Notes under the pieces: model-generated
What the model saw: only the letters and a program-made list of their open reading frames with translations
What the model was told of the DNA's origin: nothing
Database searches by the model: none
Position numbers and translations under genes: made by a program
Shown: positions 17,452-27,653 of the stretch, piece by piece
How positions within the stretch are numbered: the first letter of the stretch is position 1
Layout: every line of letters starts with the position of its first letter
From: Candidatus Symbiobacter mobilis CR
GTDB taxonomy: Bacteria; Pseudomonadota; Gammaproteobacteria; Burkholderiales; Burkholderiaceae_C
NCBI RefSeq assembly: GCF_000477435.1
Contig: NC_022576.1
Span: 2,232,001-2,296,000 of the forward strand
DNA: 64,000 nt
Direction of reading: 5' to 3'

Positions 17452-18819
17452 TCATTGATGAGGCCGTCGCATTTTGCACGTCGTAGGCCGTTCGGTTTCT
17501 GCAGCATGCAGGGTGCGTAATACGCGAAATCCATATCCTGAACCTTCGACGTCATAGCGCACGCCTTTTGTTCCCTGTCTATCCATCACACCGACGACCA
17601 ATGGTTGTTGGAACTGGTGATCATCGGCTCGCATTGCGGCAAGTTGCCCGTCTATCTTCGTATGGACTTGTTCCAGATTACGTGCCCATGCGAGGATATC
17701 TCCCCCTTTTGTAGTCTTTCCTTTTTCCTGTTTCTCCACCACTGAGGTACTCGCTTGATCGATGGCTTGCACAAGCAAATCGACCATCGTTTGCATCCGC
17801 AAATGAAAATAATCGTCAGCCGGCTGGGGAAAGCGCTGACGAAAGGCGCGATACATGGCTGCGCTGGAGGACGTGGTATCCGCAGCGGGAGCACCCCCGG
17901 CTCTAGTAACAGGCGCCTGGGCATTGGGCATCCATTCCGCCACGGCGATCACCTTGCCCACACCGGCCTCCCCCACAGCAGTGGGCACGCCCAGGGCGTT
18001 GCCATAAAAGGTGTAGAACGTTCCCGCAAATCCCACTTCGCGGGCAGCCTTGATCAACAAAGTCAAATCATTGCCCCAATTCCCCGTGAGCACGGCCTGC
18101 GCTCCGCTGGCGAGAATTTTGGTGGCATAGGGAAGAAAGTCCTTAATGCGCCCAATCGGGTGCAGCTCGTCGCCGACGATGCGAACGTCCGGGCGAACCT
18201 GCGCAAGCTGGGCGCGGACTTCGCGTGCAAAGGCGCGTCCGAAGCTGTAGTCCTGGCCGATCACATACACGCTGTGCAGCGTGGTATCCGTGCGCAGCAC
18301 CGACATCAGCGCCGCCATGCGCATCTCTGCATGCGCATCGAAACGGAAATGCCAAAAACTGCATGACTCGTTCGTCAACGCGGGGTCAACCGCCGAGTAA
18401 TTCAGAAACAGCACGCGCCGCGCCGGGTCGCGGTCATTGTGCTTGTCGATGGCATCGACCAGTGCTGCGGCGACCGCCGAAGAATTTCCTTGCAGCACGA
18501 TGGGCGTGCCCCGGTCGATGGCAGCGCGCAGTGCAGTCAGCGCATCGTCGCTTTGCCCCTTGCTGTCATAACGGTCGAGCTGCAAAGGCACACGCTGCCC
18601 GTCGATCTGCACCCCACCTTGGGCATTGACACGGTCAACCGCCCATTGCAGATTGCGCAACACAGCCTGCCCAGCGTTGCTAAAGGGGCCGCTAAGCCCC
18701 TCAATCAGCGCAAGCCGCAAAGGCGCCGCAGCAGCTTCGGTAATCCCCAAAAAAAATGCGCTGCACAGGGCCACAGCCACCGCACAGCGCACGCGAGATG
18801 TCAGCAGGGAAACAGTCAC
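17452..18819 (-). CDS. Periplasmic ligand-binding protein of a branched-chain amino acid-type ABC transporter
   Basis: The 455-residue product has a signal peptide (AVAVALCSAFFLGITEAAAA) and a type I periplasmic binding fold. It begins LRLALIEGLSGPFSNAGQAV, as in LivJ/AmiC-like proteins, and contains VVAAALVDAI-like and GNWGNDLTLLIKAA segments. Such proteins capture amino acids, amides or aromatic acids for ABC uptake. No permease or ATPase genes are adjacent, so the substrate is unknown. I chose GTG 18819 because it overlaps the tyrB stop as GTGA and gives a good signal peptide. The open frame upstream, to 18882, lies inside tyrB. Coupling to an aminotransferase suggests an amino acid-related ligand. 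Confidence 0.85.
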   Translation of the reverse strand: MTVSLLTSRVRCAVAVALCSAFFLGITEAAAAPLRLALIEGLSGPFSNAGQAVLRNLQWAVDRVNAQGGVQIDGQRVPLQLDRYDSKGQSDDALTALRAAIDRGTPIVLQGNSSAVAAALVDAIDKHNDRDPARRVLFLNYSAVDPALTNESCSFWHFRFDAHAEMRMAALMSVLRTDTTLHSVYVIGQDYSFGRAFAREVRAQLAQVRPDVRIVGDELHPIGRIKDFLPYATKILASGAQAVLTGNWGNDLTLLIKAAREVGFAGTFYTFYGNALGVPTAVGEAGVGKVIAVAEWMPNAQAPVTRAGGAPAADTTSSSAAMYRAFRQRFPQPADDYFHLRMQTMVDLLVQAIDQASTSVVEKQEKGKTTKGGDILAWARNLEQVHTKIDGQLAAMRADDHQFQQPLVVGVMDRQGTKGVRYDVEGSGYGFRVLRTLHAAETERPTTCKMRRPHQ

Positions 18820-20006
18820 ATCACCTTTGCCATACATGCGCAGACGTAGTCGATGTTCTTGCCATTGAGGGCGGAAACGCAAATCCGTCCAGCGTCAGTG
18901 CCATAGATGCCAAATTCGCCGCGCAGACGAACCATCTGCTCCTTGTTCAGCCCGGAATAGCTGAACATTCCCACTTGCCGGGTGATGAATTGCATATCCC
19001 GCGCCACACCACTGGCAGCCAGTCCCTCCACAAGCCTTTGCCGCATTGCGCGGATCCGCAAACGCATCTCGCCCAGTTCCCGCTCCCACATCGCGGTCAG
19101 CTCAGGCTGCCCCAGCACGCTGGTGACAATGGCCGCGCCGTGCGTGGGCGGGTTGCTGTAGTTCGTGCGGATGGCGATTTTGAGTTGGCTGAGCACGCGC
19201 GCTGCTTCATCGCGATCGGCACACACCACGCTAAGCGCGCCCACCCTCTCCCCATACAAGCTGAAGCTCTTGGAAAAAGAGGTGGACACCAGAAAAGACA
19301 ACCCTGACTGCGCGAACTTCGCGACGACAGCACCGTCCTCCTGCAACCCCTGGCTAAATCCTTGGTACGCCATGTCGAGGAACGGTACCAGCCTGCGGCT
19401 GCGCAGAATGCCGATGACCTCGTCCCACTGGGCGGGGCCGAGATCACAACCAGTGGGGTTGTGGCAGCAAGCGTGCAACAACACGATGGAGCCTTCGCGA
19501 GCAGCGCGCAAGTCTTCGAGCATGTCGCCGAACCGCACATCGTGCGTGTCGGGGTCGTAGTAGCGGTACGTGCCGACAGCGAACCCAGCGCGGGTGAAGA
19601 GCGCGCGGTGGTTTTCCCAGCTTGGGTCGGAGATCAAAATTTGCGCAGCAGGGAATTGCTGGCGGAGAAAATCCGCCCCCACCTTCAACCCACCTGTTCC
19701 GCCGAGGCTTTGGATCGTCGCCACCCGCCCGCCGGTCACGGAGTCGCTGTCTTTCCCGAAAACCAGGTGTTTGACTGCGGTGCAATAGGCAGGCATGCCG
19801 TCGATGGGCAGATAGCCGTGGGGCTTGGGTTCCATCGATTTTTCGACGGCCTGCACGCACTGCAACAACGGGAGCTTGCCTTCGTCATCCAGGTACACCC
19901 CCACGCCGAGATTGACTTTCGCGGGGTTGGGGTCGGCCTGATACTGTTCGGTCAACCCCAGAATGGGGTCGCGGGGAGCCATTTCGACGGTGGAAAAAAG
20001 GGACAT
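18816..20006 (-). CDS. tyrB: Aromatic/aspartate aminotransferase (class I, PLP-dependent)
   Basis: A 396-residue class I aminotransferase of the AspC/TyrB family, which exchanges amino groups between aspartate or aromatic amino acids and 2-oxoglutarate. The PLP-binding lysine sits in STSFSKSFSLYGERVG. Also visible are NPTG (CCHNPTGCDL), the substrate-arginine region near IRTNYSNPP, and the N-terminal KVNLGVGVYLDDEGK. Betaproteobacterial homologues are usually annotated tyrB. The gene is divergent from uvrA, and the next gene downstream (binding protein) overlaps its stop by four bases. A terminator-like hairpin lies in its leader. Confidence 0.92.
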   Translation of the reverse strand: MSLFSTVEMAPRDPILGLTEQYQADPNPAKVNLGVGVYLDDEGKLPLLQCVQAVEKSMEPKPHGYLPIDGMPAYCTAVKHLVFGKDSDSVTGGRVATIQSLGGTGGLKVGADFLRQQFPAAQILISDPSWENHRALFTRAGFAVGTYRYYDPDTHDVRFGDMLEDLRAAREGSIVLLHACCHNPTGCDLGPAQWDEVIGILRSRRLVPFLDMAYQGFSQGLQEDGAVVAKFAQSGLSFLVSTSFSKSFSLYGERVGALSVVCADRDEAARVLSQLKIAIRTNYSNPPTHGAAIVTSVLGQPELTAMWERELGEMRLRIRAMRQRLVEGLAASGVARDMQFITRQVGMFSYSGLNKEQMVRLRGEFGIYGTDAGRICVSALNGKNIDYVCACMAKVM

Positions 20007-20042
20007 GGGATATTCCTGAATCTACGTGGTTGGGCACAAAAG

Positions 20043-20073
20043 ACCCCGCGTAGCTTGTGGCCTTGCGCGGGGT
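20043..20073 (-). promoter_or_regulatory. Terminator-like hairpin in the tyrB leader (possible attenuator)
   Basis: Read on the minus strand, ACCCCGCG and CGCGGGGT form an 8-bp stem with a 15-base loop, directly followed by CTTTTGTG. It begins roughly 37 bases upstream of the tyrB ATG, so it would lie in the mRNA leader if the promoter is further upstream. It could end transcripts before tyrB or serve as an attenuator. It could also simply be a hairpin between divergent promoters. Confidence 0.4.
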
Positions 20074-20203
20074 GCGCCGATGTTAGCAATTGCCCCAATG
20101 TAGTGCAGTGCCTGTTGTCATCCATTGCTACCCGCCGCCACACAACACCCTTCACCGCCACCCAACGCATATTCCCAGCCACACCATTCCCACAGCACCA
20201 ACT

Positions 20204-23155
20204 ATGTCTCAAGACTTTCTCCGTATCCGTGGCGCCCGCACCCACAACCTACGCAACATCGACCTCGACATCCCGCGCAACCAGCTTGTCGTCATTACGG
20301 GATTGAGCGGATCGGGCAAATCCAGCCTCGCTTTCGACACCCTCTATGCCGAAGGCCAGCGGCGCTATGTCGAAAGCCTGTCCACCTACGCCAGGCAATT
20401 CCTGCAGTTGATGGATAAGCCCGATGTGGATTCCATCGAGGGGCTGTCCCCCGCCATTTCGATCGAGCAAAAGGCCACCAGCCACAACCCGCGTTCGACC
20501 GTGGGCACGGTCACGGAAATTCACGACTACCTGCGGGTGCTGTTTGCCAGGGCGGGCACCCCCTATTGCCCCGAACACCGCATCGCCTTGCAGGCGCAAA
20601 GCGTGGGGCAGATGGTCGATACGGTGCTGGCCCTGGCGCCGGATACCCGGGTGATGATCCTTGCGCCGATAGCCCGCGCCCGCAAAGGCGAGTTCGCCGA
20701 GCAACTGGCGCAGCTCCAGGCGCAGGGATATGTTCGTTTCCGCATCGACGGCGCAGTCTGCGAAGCAGGCGACTTGCCCCACCTCAAGAAAAACGAGAAG
20801 CACGATATCGACGTCGTCCTTGACCGCATCAAAGTGCGTGCCGACGGTGCGGATGCCCTGCGCCAGCGCCTTGCGGAAAGTTTCGAGGCCGCATTGCGCC
20901 TCGCAGACGGGCGTGCCCTGGCCGTCGAGATGGATCGCACCGTGCGGGAGAACGAAGGTCTCCATAGCGAAGGGCGCGATACCCCGATCGAACACCCCTT
21001 TAACCTCCGTTTCGGCTGTCCGCACTGCGGGTACGCCGTTGGCGAGCTGGAACCCAAGCTGTTTTCGTTCAATTCGCCCATCGGTGCATGCCCCTCCTGC
21101 GACGGGTTGGGGGTGCAGGAGTACTTTGACCCGCAGCGCGTCGTTGAACACCCCGATCGCAGCCTGGCCGACGGCGCCATCCGGGGGTGGGACAAGTCCA
21201 ATTCCTTCTACTTTGCGATGCTCGATAGCCTGGCGCAACACTACGGCTGCGATATTCACCTTCCCTTCTCGCAGTTGCCGCAACGGGTGCAGCAGGCGGT
21301 GCTGTACGGGTCTGGGGACGAAGACATCCTCTTTCGCTACAGCGTCGAATCGCGGTACGGCCAGCGCGACGTCGACAAAAAACACCCTTTCGAGGGAGTC
21401 CTGCCCAATATGCAGCGGCGCTATATGGACACCGACTCCGCAGCCGTGCGTGAGGCACTCTCCCGGCTACGCAGCGTGCGTGTCTGCCCCGAATGCGATG
21501 GAACCCGGCTGCGCGAACAGGCGCGGATGGTTCGCATTGGCGATGGTTCCGCAGCGCGCACCCTGGCCGAGCTGAGCCACTGTCCTCTGTCCGAATGCCT
21601 GGAGTACTTCCGTACCCTGCATCTGCCGGGGGTACGGGGGGAGATTGCAGCGCGCATCGTCCGCGACATCGTGCTGCGCCTGCAATTCCTGCAAGACGTG
21701 GGCTTGGGCTATCTCTGCCTGGATCGCAGCGCGGACACCTTGAGCGGCGGAGAGGCCCAGCGCATCCGCCTGGCCAGCCAGATCGGTTCGGGGCTGACGG
21801 GGGTGATGTACGTGCTCGACGAACCCAGCATCGGCCTACACCAGCGCGACAACGACCGGCTCATCGGCACCCTGCGCCACCTGCGTGACCTGGGCAACAG
21901 CGTGCTCGTCGTCGAGCACGACGAAGACATGATGCGCAGCGCGGATCACCTCATCGACATTGGCCCCGGAGCGGGGATACATGGGGGGCACGTGGTCGCG
22001 CATGGCACCGTCGACGAAGTTTGCGCCGTGCCGTCTTCGTTGACGGGCCAGTACTTAGTGGGCAGCCTGCGCATCGACGTTCCACCACAACGTCGTGCTG
22101 CACAGCGCGACAAGGACGGGGTACTGCGCGCCATGCTGGTGCAAGGCGCGCGGGGCAACAACCTCCGCAATATCGACGTGGCCTTTCCCGTCGGGCTGTT
22201 CACGTGCGTCACCGGGGTGTCCGGGTCCGGCAAATCAACACTCGTCAACGACACGCTGTACCGCAGCATGGCACGCGCGCTCTACAAGGCCCGGGAAGAA
22301 CCCGCTCCGCATACCCGAATCCTGGGGTTGGAACACATCGACAAAGTCATCGACGTCGATCAATCGCCCATTGGCCGGACACCGCGCTCCAACCCTGCCA
22401 CCTACACCGGGCTGTTCACCCCCATCCGCGAATTGTTGGCGGAGGTTCCTCTAGCGCGGGAACGGGGCTATGCGGCAGGGCGGTTCAGCTTCAACGTGTC
22501 GCAGTCCGCCGGGGGTGGGCGCTGCGAAGCCTGCGAGGGCGACGGGGTCGTCAAGGTTGAAATGCACTTTCTGTCGGATGTCTACGTGCAGTGTGAAGTC
22601 TGCGGCGGCAAGCGCTACAACCGCGAAACGCTGGAAGTGCTTTACAAAGGCAAAAACATCGCGGACATCCTCGACCTCACCGTCGAAGCCGCGCACGAAT
22701 TTTTTGGCGCGATTCCTGCCATCGCACGGCGGTTGCGCACGCTGATCGACGTGGGGCTGGGCTACATCAAGCTGGGGCAGTCTGCCACCACGCTGTCGGG
22801 CGGGGAAGCGCAGCGCGTCAAACTCGCCCTCGAACTCTCGCGACGCGATACGGGCCGCACGCTCTACATCCTCGACGAACCCACCACCGGGCTGCACTTT
22901 GCCGACGTGCGCCTGCTGCTACAGGTGCTGCATCAGCTCTGCGATGCAGGCAATACGGTGGTGGTGATCGAGCACCACCTCGACGTCATCAAAACCGCAG
23001 ACTGGATCGTCGATATCGGCCCCGAAGGGGGGAACGGCGGTGGCACGGTCGTCGGCACCGGCACGCCCGAACAACTCGCCATCCTGCCCCACAGCCATAC
23101 TGGCCACTACCTCGCGCCCTATTTGCGTCGGCCTGGGGAGCCATGCCGTGGGTAA
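20204..23155 (+). CDS. uvrA: UvrABC excinuclease subunit A
   Basis: UvrA is the ABC-type ATPase dimer that finds lesions and loads UvrB. The 983-residue product has two ABC modules: Walker [10 protein letters not shown] near residues 33-41 and GVSGSGKST in the second half, each with an ABC signature ([12 protein letters not shown] and [12 protein letters not shown]) and a Walker B DEP. Zinc-binding cysteine pairs are seen in CPHCGY... CPSCDG and CEACEGDG... CEVCGGK. Length is somewhat longer than the 940 residues of E. coli. I chose ATG 20204 ([16 protein letters not shown]), since upstream residues lack homology to UvrA. Confidence 0.97.
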   Translation: MSQDFLRIRGARTHNLRNIDLDIPRNQLVVITGLSGSGKSSLAFDTLYAEGQRRYVESLSTYARQFLQLMDKPDVDSIEGLSPAISIEQKATSHNPRSTVGTVTEIHDYLRVLFARAGTPYCPEHRIALQAQSVGQMVDTVLALAPDTRVMILAPIARARKGEFAEQLAQLQAQGYVRFRIDGAVCEAGDLPHLKKNEKHDIDVVLDRIKVRADGADALRQRLAESFEAALRLADGRALAVEMDRTVRENEGLHSEGRDTPIEHPFNLRFGCPHCGYAVGELEPKLFSFNSPIGACPSCDGLGVQEYFDPQRVVEHPDRSLADGAIRGWDKSNSFYFAMLDSLAQHYGCDIHLPFSQLPQRVQQAVLYGSGDEDILFRYSVESRYGQRDVDKKHPFEGVLPNMQRRYMDTDSAAVREALSRLRSVRVCPECDGTRLREQARMVRIGDGSAARTLAELSHCPLSECLEYFRTLHLPGVRGEIAARIVRDIVLRLQFLQDVGLGYLCLDRSADTLSGGEAQRIRLASQIGSGLTGVMYVLDEPSIGLHQRDNDRLIGTLRHLRDLGNSVLVVEHDEDMMRSADHLIDIGPGAGIHGGHVVAHGTVDEVCAVPSSLTGQYLVGSLRIDVPPQRRAAQRDKDGVLRAMLVQGARGNNLRNIDVAFPVGLFTCVTGVSGSGKSTLVNDTLYRSMARALYKAREEPAPHTRILGLEHIDKVIDVDQSPIGRTPRSNPATYTGLFTPIRELLAEVPLARERGYAAGRFSFNVSQSAGGGRCEACEGDGVVKVEMHFLSDVYVQCEVCGGKRYNRETLEVLYKGKNIADILDLTVEAAHEFFGAIPAIARRLRTLIDVGLGYIKLGQSATTLSGGEAQRVKLALELSRRDTGRTLYILDEPTTGLHFADVRLLLQVLHQLCDAGNTVVVIEHHLDVIKTADWIVDIGPEGGNGGGTVVGTGTPEQLAILPHSHTGHYLAPYLRRPGEPCRG

Positions 23156-23219
23156 GGCGTGTGGGGCTTGGGGCGGGGAGCCGGGAATGCACAAGTGCTG
23201 TGCCCAGGCACCAGCGACG

Positions 23220-24431
23220 TTATAGGGGAGTGATCCCCAACCGCTCCCAATCGCGCTGTTCCGCATCGTCTGCAGGAGCGCAGAGCAGGCGTTCTGGAAT
23301 TTCCCACAACAGCATCTGCGCAGGCGCGGAGCGGAAGGCGTCGTCATGCACATAGTCCGCCAGGGCGCGCCATACGCCTGCACCATCCGTCGCGGTGTTC
23401 AGGACTGGGGAAGACAGCGCTTGCTGTAGATGGCCGACAAAGTTGCCACGCAGCGAATACGAGGTGCCCGCCAGCGTGTAGGGCACGGCGTAGTCGCCAA
23501 GCAGGTCGTCCTGCGCATGGTCCTGCGCGTTGTCGAACAGATCGTCGCCAGCGGGGGATTGCAAGGCTTGGGTCGTCGTGTCGTGCTCAATGTCTGGCCT
23601 GGGGCGTGCCGATGCGGGGGCGTGTTCCAAGCCCATCAAGCGGATCAGGTCGCCAGGGCGTTCGCTGGGTGTGGGCGCGGTGGTGGTGGCAAAGGGCGTC
23701 GGGTTGGGCGTCGGGGTTGTCAAGGAGTTCGGCATCGATCCAGACGAGAACGCATCGTTGCGAACGGCATCCGCCAGCGCCTGCGCTGCCACCTGCGCTC
23801 CGATCTGGTTCCAGTGCGTATCGGTGCGGTAGTACACCTCGGCATTGCGCGCAGCGGCTTGCAGGGGGGCGAGCAGGTCGATGGTGTCGACCCCCGCAGC
23901 GCGCAGGGCTTGCAGAGCTTGGGCATAGCGTGGGCGCAGGGCATCCGGGTAGCCTGCCCAATACCAGGAATCCGCGTACAGCCGCGCCTTGTCGGGAACC
24001 AGCGCAACCTTGGTGCGAAGGCCTTGCCGATGCAGCCACTGTGTTGCCGAAGCAATGCGTGCGATGCGCCGTTCCATCGGCGCAGTCGGCCACACCTGCA
24101 TTTCTTGGCGCAGAAACAACCACCCATCGCGCCCCACCAGCACCTGCTTCCCGCCGCCGTGCAACAGCAGGTAGCGCACGCTATTGGCTGCGGCGATGAT
24201 TCCATCGCGGCCCGGCAGGGCTTGCTCCAATTTTTTTTCGAGTGCCGACGTGGTGCGGCCCGTGCGCAGATCGTCCCAAGTCGTGGGCAGTTCCCATTGC
24301 GAAATCTGCGGAAGCAGCGAAGCCATCATCGCCGCGCCCGAGCACACGACGGCAAGCAACACCGCAGCATCGGCCCACCAGCCGCGATGGGTCGGTGGGT
24401 CGCCAAGCCAGGATGGGGAAGCGTCTGCCAT
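23220..24431 (-). CDS. AlgX/AlgJ-like periplasmic SGNH-fold O-acetylation protein
   Basis: A 403-residue protein with one N-terminal membrane segment (VLLAVVCSGAAMMASLLPQI), then an AlgX/AlgJ-type catalytic domain. It shows the family hallmarks GRDGWLFLRQE, VALVPDKARLYAD and the catalytic TDTHWNQIG segment. Family members transfer acetyl groups to secreted polysaccharides. A run of Pro/Thr-rich residues (TTPTPNPTPFATTTAPTPSE) forms a linker in the C-terminal half. It is 7 bp downstream of the MBOAT gene, and the two are certainly an operon. ATG 24431 is preferred because the upstream extension overlaps the MBOAT gene. Confidence 0.8.
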   Translation of the reverse strand: MADASPSWLGDPPTHRGWWADAAVLLAVVCSGAAMMASLLPQISQWELPTTWDDLRTGRTTSALEKKLEQALPGRDGIIAAANSVRYLLLHGGGKQVLVGRDGWLFLRQEMQVWPTAPMERRIARIASATQWLHRQGLRTKVALVPDKARLYADSWYWAGYPDALRPRYAQALQALRAAGVDTIDLLAPLQAAARNAEVYYRTDTHWNQIGAQVAAQALADAVRNDAFSSGSMPNSLTTPTPNPTPFATTTAPTPSERPGDLIRLMGLEHAPASARPRPDIEHDTTTQALQSPAGDDLFDNAQDHAQDDLLGDYAVPYTLAGTSYSLRGNFVGHLQQALSSPVLNTATDGAGVWRALADYVHDDAFRSAPAQMLLWEIPERLLCAPADDAEQRDWERLGITPL

Positions 24432-24438
24432 GGTGCCC

Positions 24439-25815
24439 TCAAAACTGGAAGTACAGGAACGGGGTGAAGGTGCCCGCGCACAGCGTCCCCACGGCCCATA
24501 CAAAGGCGGGCAGAACGAGGAGCCGGGCTTGCGGGGGCGCATGGCGGCGCACCCAGGGTGCAGCGTAGACCCAGACGATGGCAATACCCATTACCAAGGC
24601 TTGGTCGATACCCACAGGCTCATGCAGCCCCCACCCCACGCCATTGCCACCGAACATCCCCATGACCATACGCCAGGCGCCATGGATGTCCGCAGCGCGA
24701 AACAGCACCCAGCCCAGCATCACCAGCAGCATCGTCCATGCCACCTGCACCGCACGGGGCAAAGTGGAAGGGCCATGGTACGTTCCCCGGTAGCGCTCTG
24801 CGGCAAGGATCGCGCCATGCCACGCACCCCACAACACGAATGTCCAGTTCGCCCCGTGCCACAACCCGCCGAGCACCATCGTCAAAAACAGATTGAAGTA
24901 GGTACGCACCGTCCCCTTGCGATTCCCGCCCAGCGGGATGTAGAGGTACTCCCGCAGCCATTGCGACAGCGACATGTGCCAGCGCTTCCAAAACTCGGTG
25001 ATCGATGTCGAGGTATATGGATCATGGAAGTTTTGGGGGAACGTGAACCCCATCATCAGCGCCAGGCCGATGGCCATATCGCTGTATCCGCTGAAATCGA
25101 AGAAAAGCTGGATGGTGTAGGCCACGGTGCCAAGCCATGCGTCCCACAAACCAGGTGATGCCAAAGCAAAGGCGGCATCGGCAACCGGGGCAACGCTGTC
25201 GGCAATCAGTACCTTTTTGCAGAACCCCAACAGAAACAGGTGGCACCCTTGCGAGAACTTGCGCAGCGAATGCTCCCGGTGGCGGAACTGCTCGGCAAGC
25301 AAGTGGTACCGCAGCACCGGCCCGGCGACCAGATGCGGAAAAAGCGCGATAAATGCCGAAAAGTCGATCAGATCGCGTGCAGGCGGTGCTTCGCGGCGGT
25401 AGATATCGACGAGGTAGCTGATCGCATGGAAGATGTAGAACGACAGCCCGATGGGCAGCAAGATCGGCGTCCATGACAGGGTGGACATTCCCAACCCGGC
25501 AAGCAATGCGTTGAGTGAATCGACGCCAAAGTTGGCGTACTTGAAATACCCCAGCGCAGCCAAATTCAGCCCCACCCCTACGGCAAGCCAGCGCTTGCGC
25601 CATGCGGCTTCGCTGGCGTCCATGGCCAGCGCCAGCGCGTAGCTGCCGCACGTCACGCCGACAAGCAGCGCCAGAAAGTCCAGCCGCCACCAAGCGTAAA
25701 AAAACAGGCTGCCCAGCAGAATCCACAACGACCTGCCACGCTGGGGAACGAGGTAATACACCCCCAGGAACAAGGGCAGGAAAACGAACAGGAAGAGGAG
25801 CGAGCTAAAAACCAT
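24439..25815 (-). CDS. AlgI-like MBOAT O-acyltransferase
   Basis: A 458-residue polytopic protein of the membrane-bound O-acyltransferase family, closest in pattern to AlgI, which passes acetyl groups across the inner membrane for polysaccharide acetylation. It has the N-terminal MVFSSLLFLFVFLPLFLGVYY, PIGLSFYIFHAISYLVD, FFDFSGYSDMAIG, FWKRWHMSLSQWLREYLYIP and the catalytic histidine region LGGLWHGANWTFVLWGAWHG. It is encoded with the AlgX/J-like partner downstream. No polymer synthesis genes are adjacent, so the acetylated glycan cannot be named. Confidence 0.92.
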   Translation of the reverse strand: MVFSSLLFLFVFLPLFLGVYYLVPQRGRSLWILLGSLFFYAWWRLDFLALLVGVTCGSYALALAMDASEAAWRKRWLAVGVGLNLAALGYFKYANFGVDSLNALLAGLGMSTLSWTPILLPIGLSFYIFHAISYLVDIYRREAPPARDLIDFSAFIALFPHLVAGPVLRYHLLAEQFRHREHSLRKFSQGCHLFLLGFCKKVLIADSVAPVADAAFALASPGLWDAWLGTVAYTIQLFFDFSGYSDMAIGLALMMGFTFPQNFHDPYTSTSITEFWKRWHMSLSQWLREYLYIPLGGNRKGTVRTYFNLFLTMVLGGLWHGANWTFVLWGAWHGAILAAERYRGTYHGPSTLPRAVQVAWTMLLVMLGWVLFRAADIHGAWRMVMGMFGGNGVGWGLHEPVGIDQALVMGIAIVWVYAAPWVRRHAPPQARLLVLPAFVWAVGTLCAGTFTPFLYFQF

Positions 25816-26017
25816 CGATGGAAGAGAGTTGGTTCAGCAAAGGCAGCTATTGGGAGCCCCATATCGCGAAGCGTAGTGCATTGGGCCTTGGGAGTACCAT
25901 GGCGAAGGTGATGTGTAGCACACATCCCGGCGCACTGGGTGCACTCGCGGCGGCCCCTGTGATGCCTTGGCGCGAAGGGTCTGCATTGCCGCGATACCTT
26001 GCTGACGAGAGGGATGT

Positions 26018-26452
26018 ATGGCCCAGATTCCGTTGATCCAATTGATCTACCGCAGCGATTTGGTCGGTCGCAGAGAAACCGAGATGGCTTCCATTTTGCA
26101 GTCCTGCCACTACCACAACAAAATCAATGGCATTACGGGGATGCTGCTCTATTCCGATGGCAGTTTTCTCCAAGTGCTCGAAGGGCAGCCAGAAGACGTG
26201 CATGAAACCTTTGACCGCATCTGCCGAGACCCTCGACACTGCAACATCGTGTTCATGACGGAGGAAGGGGTGGAAGAACGCAGTTTTGCGCACTGGAGCA
26301 TGGGCTACATGCACCTCGGGCCTGAGCAGGTCGCGCAGTTCCCCAAATATGCGCGGTTCTTCCAATTCGGCTTCTCCGCGTCAGAACTACGGGACAACCC
26401 TGGTACGTCGCAAGAGCTGTTCCAGATGTTTCGCGGTAGCGCCCAAGATTGA
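26018..26452 (+). CDS. BLUF-domain blue-light photoreceptor, stand-alone
   Basis: The 144-residue product is a BLUF domain (sensor of blue light using FAD) plus a short C-terminal helical tail. The flavin-site residues expected for the family are present: Tyr11 in QLIYRS, Asn34 in the HNKINGITGMLLY segment, Gln52 in SFLQVLEG, and Trp93 and Met95 in HWSMGY. There is no fused output domain, so it probably acts through a partner protein, as PixD/YcgF-type short BLUF proteins do. It has its own 200-bp upstream region shared with the divergent algI-like gene and a purine-rich ribosome site (GAGAGGGATGT). Confidence 0.93.
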   Translation: MAQIPLIQLIYRSDLVGRRETEMASILQSCHYHNKINGITGMLLYSDGSFLQVLEGQPEDVHETFDRICRDPRHCNIVFMTEEGVEERSFAHWSMGYMHLGPEQVAQFPKYARFFQFGFSASELRDNPGTSQELFQMFRGSAQD

Positions 26453-26516
26453 GCGATGCGATTCCCTCGCCCATGCGCCGCCTATCCGCCGCCCATGCGC
26501 CGCGTATGCGCGCCGT

Positions 26517-27512
26517 TCAAGCCACCAGCGCCAGGGCGCCGTAGTCGCCGACGCGATCCCCCAGGCCGACGCTGACGATTTCGCAGCCGTCGGTCAATGC
26601 AGGCAATTTGCCCTGCACCACGCGGCGTAGGCGGGGGAGCAGATAGTCGCGGTGGTGCCAGTACACGCTGCCGCCAATGCTGATGCGTTCGAGGTCAAGC
26701 GTTGCTATCAGGTTGTAGAGCATGCGCCCCATGATGTCGCAAAGGTCGTCGATGATCGAGACGGCGCGGGCATCTCCGGCGTAGGCAGCGTTGAAGAGCG
26801 ATGCCGCATTTGCGTACCCCATCGGGCCGAAGCGGCGTGTGATTGCGCTGCCGGAGACAAGCCCCTCCACATCGCCCAGGTTCCCGCACCCGCAGCGGGC
26901 AGAGTCGTCCCGGCTGACGAAGATGTGCCCGGCGTGCCCGGCGTTGCCGTTCTTGCCACGCAGCACGCGCCCTTCGACGCACAACCCCGTGCCGATGCCC
27001 GTGCTCCATGTCACATAAGCGCAGTGGCGTAGCGCGGAACCGGCCACGTGCAGCGCTCCCCAGCGGCGCTCAGCTTCGAGCGCGCCGACAGCGTCGTTTT
27101 CCACGCGCACAAAAGGGAACAGCTCGCGCAGCGGCGCTTCGATCGGCGCAGTCAGCCAGTCGTTGGGCAGCCCACTGGCTCCGTTGGCCAAGCCGCCGCA
27201 GAGGTTGGGGGCGGCCAATTCCAGAAACCCGTCTTGCACGACGAAAGGCCCGCACGAAGCCACGCCGACACGGCTGATTTGCTTGCGATCCAGCTTTGCC
27301 TGCGCAGCAGCGCGTTCGATCAACCCGATGACTTGCTTTGCCAGGGCATCCCGGCTTCCCTGCACGACCGTCGGTTCAACGATCTTTGCGCATTCCCCGT
27401 CTGCATCAGCAATGTGTACGGCTACCTTGGTGCCGCCAATATCGACGCAAGCCACGGGAGCACTGCCGGGGGGGAGGGATGGGAAAGGGGGGCAGGGGGT
27501 GGCTTGGTTCAT
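26517..27512 (-). CDS. ROK-family sugar kinase
   Basis: The 331-residue product has the N-terminal phosphate-binding motif VDIGGTKVAVHIAD, the catalytic region VRVENDAVGALEAERRWGA, a TWSTGIGTGL loop, GNAGHAGHIFV and the zinc site CGCGNLGDVEGLVSG. These are hallmarks of ROK kinases such as glucokinase, fructokinase, N-acetylglucosamine or N-acetylmannosamine kinase. Substrate cannot be decided from sequence alone. ATG 27512 (MNQATPC) is preferred. It lies 141 bp downstream of trxC on the same strand. Confidence 0.88.
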   Translation of the reverse strand: MNQATPCPPFPSLPPGSAPVACVDIGGTKVAVHIADADGECAKIVEPTVVQGSRDALAKQVIGLIERAAAQAKLDRKQISRVGVASCGPFVVQDGFLELAAPNLCGGLANGASGLPNDWLTAPIEAPLRELFPFVRVENDAVGALEAERRWGALHVAGSALRHCAYVTWSTGIGTGLCVEGRVLRGKNGNAGHAGHIFVSRDDSARCGCGNLGDVEGLVSGSAITRRFGPMGYANAASLFNAAYAGDARAVSIIDDLCDIMGRMLYNLIATLDLERISIGGSVYWHHRDYLLPRLRRVVQGKLPALTDGCEIVSVGLGDRVGDYGALALVA

Positions 27513-27653
27513 GCTGAAGGGGTAAGGCGCCGCAAATGCGCAAAAGGGTTGCTGGGGAAAAAAGGGATGGCGATGGCTAGGACACTTGCGCGTGGCGGGG
27601 GCATCACTGCGCAGGGAGAAGGTACCCCGCAAGGGGCGGGTGAGGGCAGCCCT

